This document shows, in pieces, positions 7,347 through 8,708 of a stretch of 8,708 nt of DNA. Source of the DNA: Alphaproteobacteria bacterium (GTDB lineage: Bacteria; Pseudomonadota; Alphaproteobacteria; Micropepsales; Micropepsaceae). Made by a program: the position numbers and the translations under genes. Where the stretch lies: contig JAEKMB010000269.1 in NCBI GenBank assembly GCA_019508105.1, positions 1-8,708 on the forward strand, written 5' to 3'. Position 1 is the first letter of the stretch; each line of letters starts with the position of its first letter. The notes beneath the pieces are model-generated. The model was given only the letters and a program-made list of their open reading frames with translations. It searched no databases and was not told the origin of the DNA.

Positions 7347-8578
7347 CAGACTTCCAACAGCAGCCGCTGGGGATCCTCCAGGGCATCCTTCACCTTGACC
7401 AGGAAAGTCACCGCCTCGCGGCCATCCACGATGCGGTGATCATAGGACAGGGCCAGATACATCATGGGGCGGATCTCGATCTTGTCGCCGATCGCCATGG
7501 GCCGGGGCTGGATCTTGTGCATCCCCAGGATGCCGGACTGGGGCGAATTCAGGATCGGGGTCGACATCAGCGAGCCGAACACCCCGCCATTGGTGATGGA
7601 AAAAGTGCCGCCCTGCAGCTCTTCCAGCTTCAGCTTGTTGTCACGCGCCCGCAGGCCAAAATCGGCAATGGCCTTCTCGATCCCCGCCAGCGACAGATGA
7701 TCGGCATCCCGCACCACCGGCACCACCAGGCCGCGCTCGGTCGAGACCGCGATGCCGATGTCGTAATAATTCTTGTAAACGATATTGTCGCCTTCGATCT
7801 CGGCATTGACGTTGGGCAGCTCCTTCAGCGCCGCGACCACCGCCTTGGTGAAGAAGCCCATAAAGCCCATCTTCACGCCATGCTTCTTCTCGAAGCTGTC
7901 CTTGTAGGTGGCGCGCAAGCCCATCACCGCCGTCATGTCCACTTCGTTGAAGGTGGTGAGCTGGGCGGCGGTGTTCTGGGATTCCTTCAGACGCAGCGCA
8001 ATGGTTTTGCGCAACCGGGTCATGGGCACCCGTTCCTCGCGCGCCTCATTGTGGCGGGGCCCCGAAGAAATGGAGACGGGCGCCGCAGCGGCGGGGGCGG
8101 GGGCAGAAGCGCGTGCCGCCAGCGCACCCAGCATATCGCCCTTGGTGACGCGGCCATCCTTGCCGGTGCCGGCAACGGAGGATACGGCGATACCGGATTC
8201 CTCGGCAATGCGCTTGGCCGACGGCATGGCCGGCGCATCGGCCTTTGCAGCAGCCGGAGCCGCCGGCTTGGGAGCTTCGGCCTCTTTTGCAGCAGAAGAA
8301 GCGGGCGCGGCAGCCTTAGGCGCCGGCGCGGCACCAGACTTGCCCTCGGCAATGGCGCCCAGCAAGGCTCCCACCGAAACGGTGCTGCCGGCCTGGGCGG
8401 TGATGGATTCGATGGCGCCGTCCACCGGCGAGGGCACTTCCACCGTCACCTTGTCGGTTTCCAGTTCCAGCAGCGGCTCGTCCCGCTTTACCGCATCGCC
8501 TTCCTTCTTGAACCATTTCGAAATGGTGGCTTCGGTGACGGACTCGCCCATGACGGGCACTTTGATTTCGACGGTCAT
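7346..8578 (-). CDS. sucB: Dihydrolipoyllysine-residue succinyltransferase, E2 of the 2-oxoglutarate dehydrogenase complex
   Basis: E2 core of the 2-oxoglutarate dehydrogenase complex of the TCA cycle. It transfers the succinyl group from E1 via lipoyl-lysine to CoA. The product has 410 residues, a normal length. Residues 1-76 form one lipoyl domain with the lipoylated Lys43 in [12 protein letters not shown]. An Ala/Pro/Lys-rich linker follows at about 80-117. The E3/E1-binding domain is at about 118-153 ([24 protein letters not shown]), then a second Ala/Pro linker and the catalytic domain from about 180. The active-site motif SYDHRIVDG holds His381 and Asp385. The [19 protein letters not shown] and [10 protein letters not shown] segments favour succinyl- over acetyl-transferase. 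AAGG lies 7 nt before the ATG. The gene is 18 nt downstream of sucA. No lpd (E3) follows in this unit. Confidence 0.97.
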   Translation of the reverse strand: MTVEIKVPVMGESVTEATISKWFKKEGDAVKRDEPLLELETDKVTVEVPSPVDGAIESITAQAGSTVSVGALLGAIAEGKSGAAPAPKAAAPASSAAKEAEAPKPAAPAAAKADAPAMPSAKRIAEESGIAVSSVAGTGKDGRVTKGDMLGALAARASAPAPAAAAPVSISSGPRHNEAREERVPMTRLRKTIALRLKESQNTAAQLTTFNEVDMTAVMGLRATYKDSFEKKHGVKMGFMGFFTKAVVAALKELPNVNAEIEGDNIVYKNYYDIGIAVSTERGLVVPVVRDADHLSLAGIEKAIADFGLRARDNKLKLEELQGGTFSITNGGVFGSLMSTPILNSPQSGILGMHKIQPRPMAIGDKIEIRPMMYLALSYDHRIVDGREAVTFLVKVKDALEDPQRLLLEV

Positions 8579-8596
8579 TTTTGAACCTTGAGACTG

Positions 8597-8708
8597 TTAG
8601 AGAGACAGTGCGTCATTGAGGAAGGCGGCCAGCTCGGCCAGATGCTGCTTCATCAGGCCAGCGGCGGTGGAGGCATATTCGGGACGGCCGGTATAGCGCG
8701 GGCTGGCA
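8597..8708 (-). CDS. sucA: 2-oxoglutarate dehydrogenase E1 component, C-terminal end (partial)
   Basis: The minus strand from the right edge encodes 36 residues and a TAA stop (8597-8599). The sequence PRYTGRPEYASTAAGLMKQH, continuing to a DALSL end, fits the extreme C-terminus of SucA, the thiamine-diphosphate-dependent decarboxylase. SucA ends with an RxxGRPxxASxAxG-type motif and a final helix. The rest lies beyond the window. The position, 18 nt upstream of sucB on the same strand, is the standard sucAB arrangement. Confidence 0.9.
   Translation of the reverse strand, partial: ASPRYTGRPEYASTAAGLMKQHLAELAAFLNDALSL

Noticed and set aside
7436..8584. Long plus-strand open frame (382 codons) opposite sucB
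   Set aside because: It mirrors sucB codons, has no recognisable domain and is rich in His, Arg and Gly as expected for an antisense frame in GC-rich DNA; sucB itself is unmistakable.

Overview
This is a GC-rich bacterial chromosome segment, most likely from an alphaproteobacterium. The evidence is the gene order rpmA / GNAT / obgE / proB / proA / nadD / rsfS / rlmH, a fliX gene (a regulator known from alphaproteobacteria such as Caulobacter), and a CtrA half-site-like TTAACCAT upstream of fliX. The genus cannot be fixed from sequence alone. The window is mostly housekeeping. No phage, insertion sequence, CRISPR array, tRNA or rRNA was seen, and no clearly new multi-gene system.

Plus strand, 1-6798. 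rpmA (ribosomal protein L27) is followed by two perfect hairpins, the second a textbook intrinsic terminator. Then comes a tight run of seven genes: a GNAT acetyltransferase, the 50S-assembly GTPase ObgE, ProB and ProA (proline synthesis), NadD (NAD synthesis), RsfS (ribosome silencing factor) and RlmH (23S rRNA methyltransferase). Spacing ranges from overlaps (ATGA, TTGA and GTGA junctions, plus a longer proB/proA overlap) to 18-nt gaps, so this is probably one operon linking ribosome maturation with proline and NAD supply. fliX follows after 87 nt, with its own possible control sites.

Minus strand, 6897-8708. Read from the right edge, the end of sucA (2-oxoglutarate dehydrogenase E1) leads into sucB (E2 succinyltransferase). 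A symmetric terminator closes this unit, followed by a separate small DUF1428 gene. The convergent fliX/DUF1428 gap holds a 77-nt nested palindrome.

The points most worth checking are these. (1) RsfS appears to start at a CTG codon and carry a hidden 69-residue Lys/Ala/Pro tail. (2) ObgE has a strongly basic C-terminal tail of about 90 residues, so two 50S-associated factors in one operon have acquired histone-H1-like tails. (3) proB is broken between its kinase and PUA domains by an apparent small out-of-frame deletion. (4) fliX sits away from other flagellar genes, directly behind the ribosome-assembly operon. (5) The nested palindrome before the DUF1428 gene has tracts in the opposite order to an intrinsic terminator.
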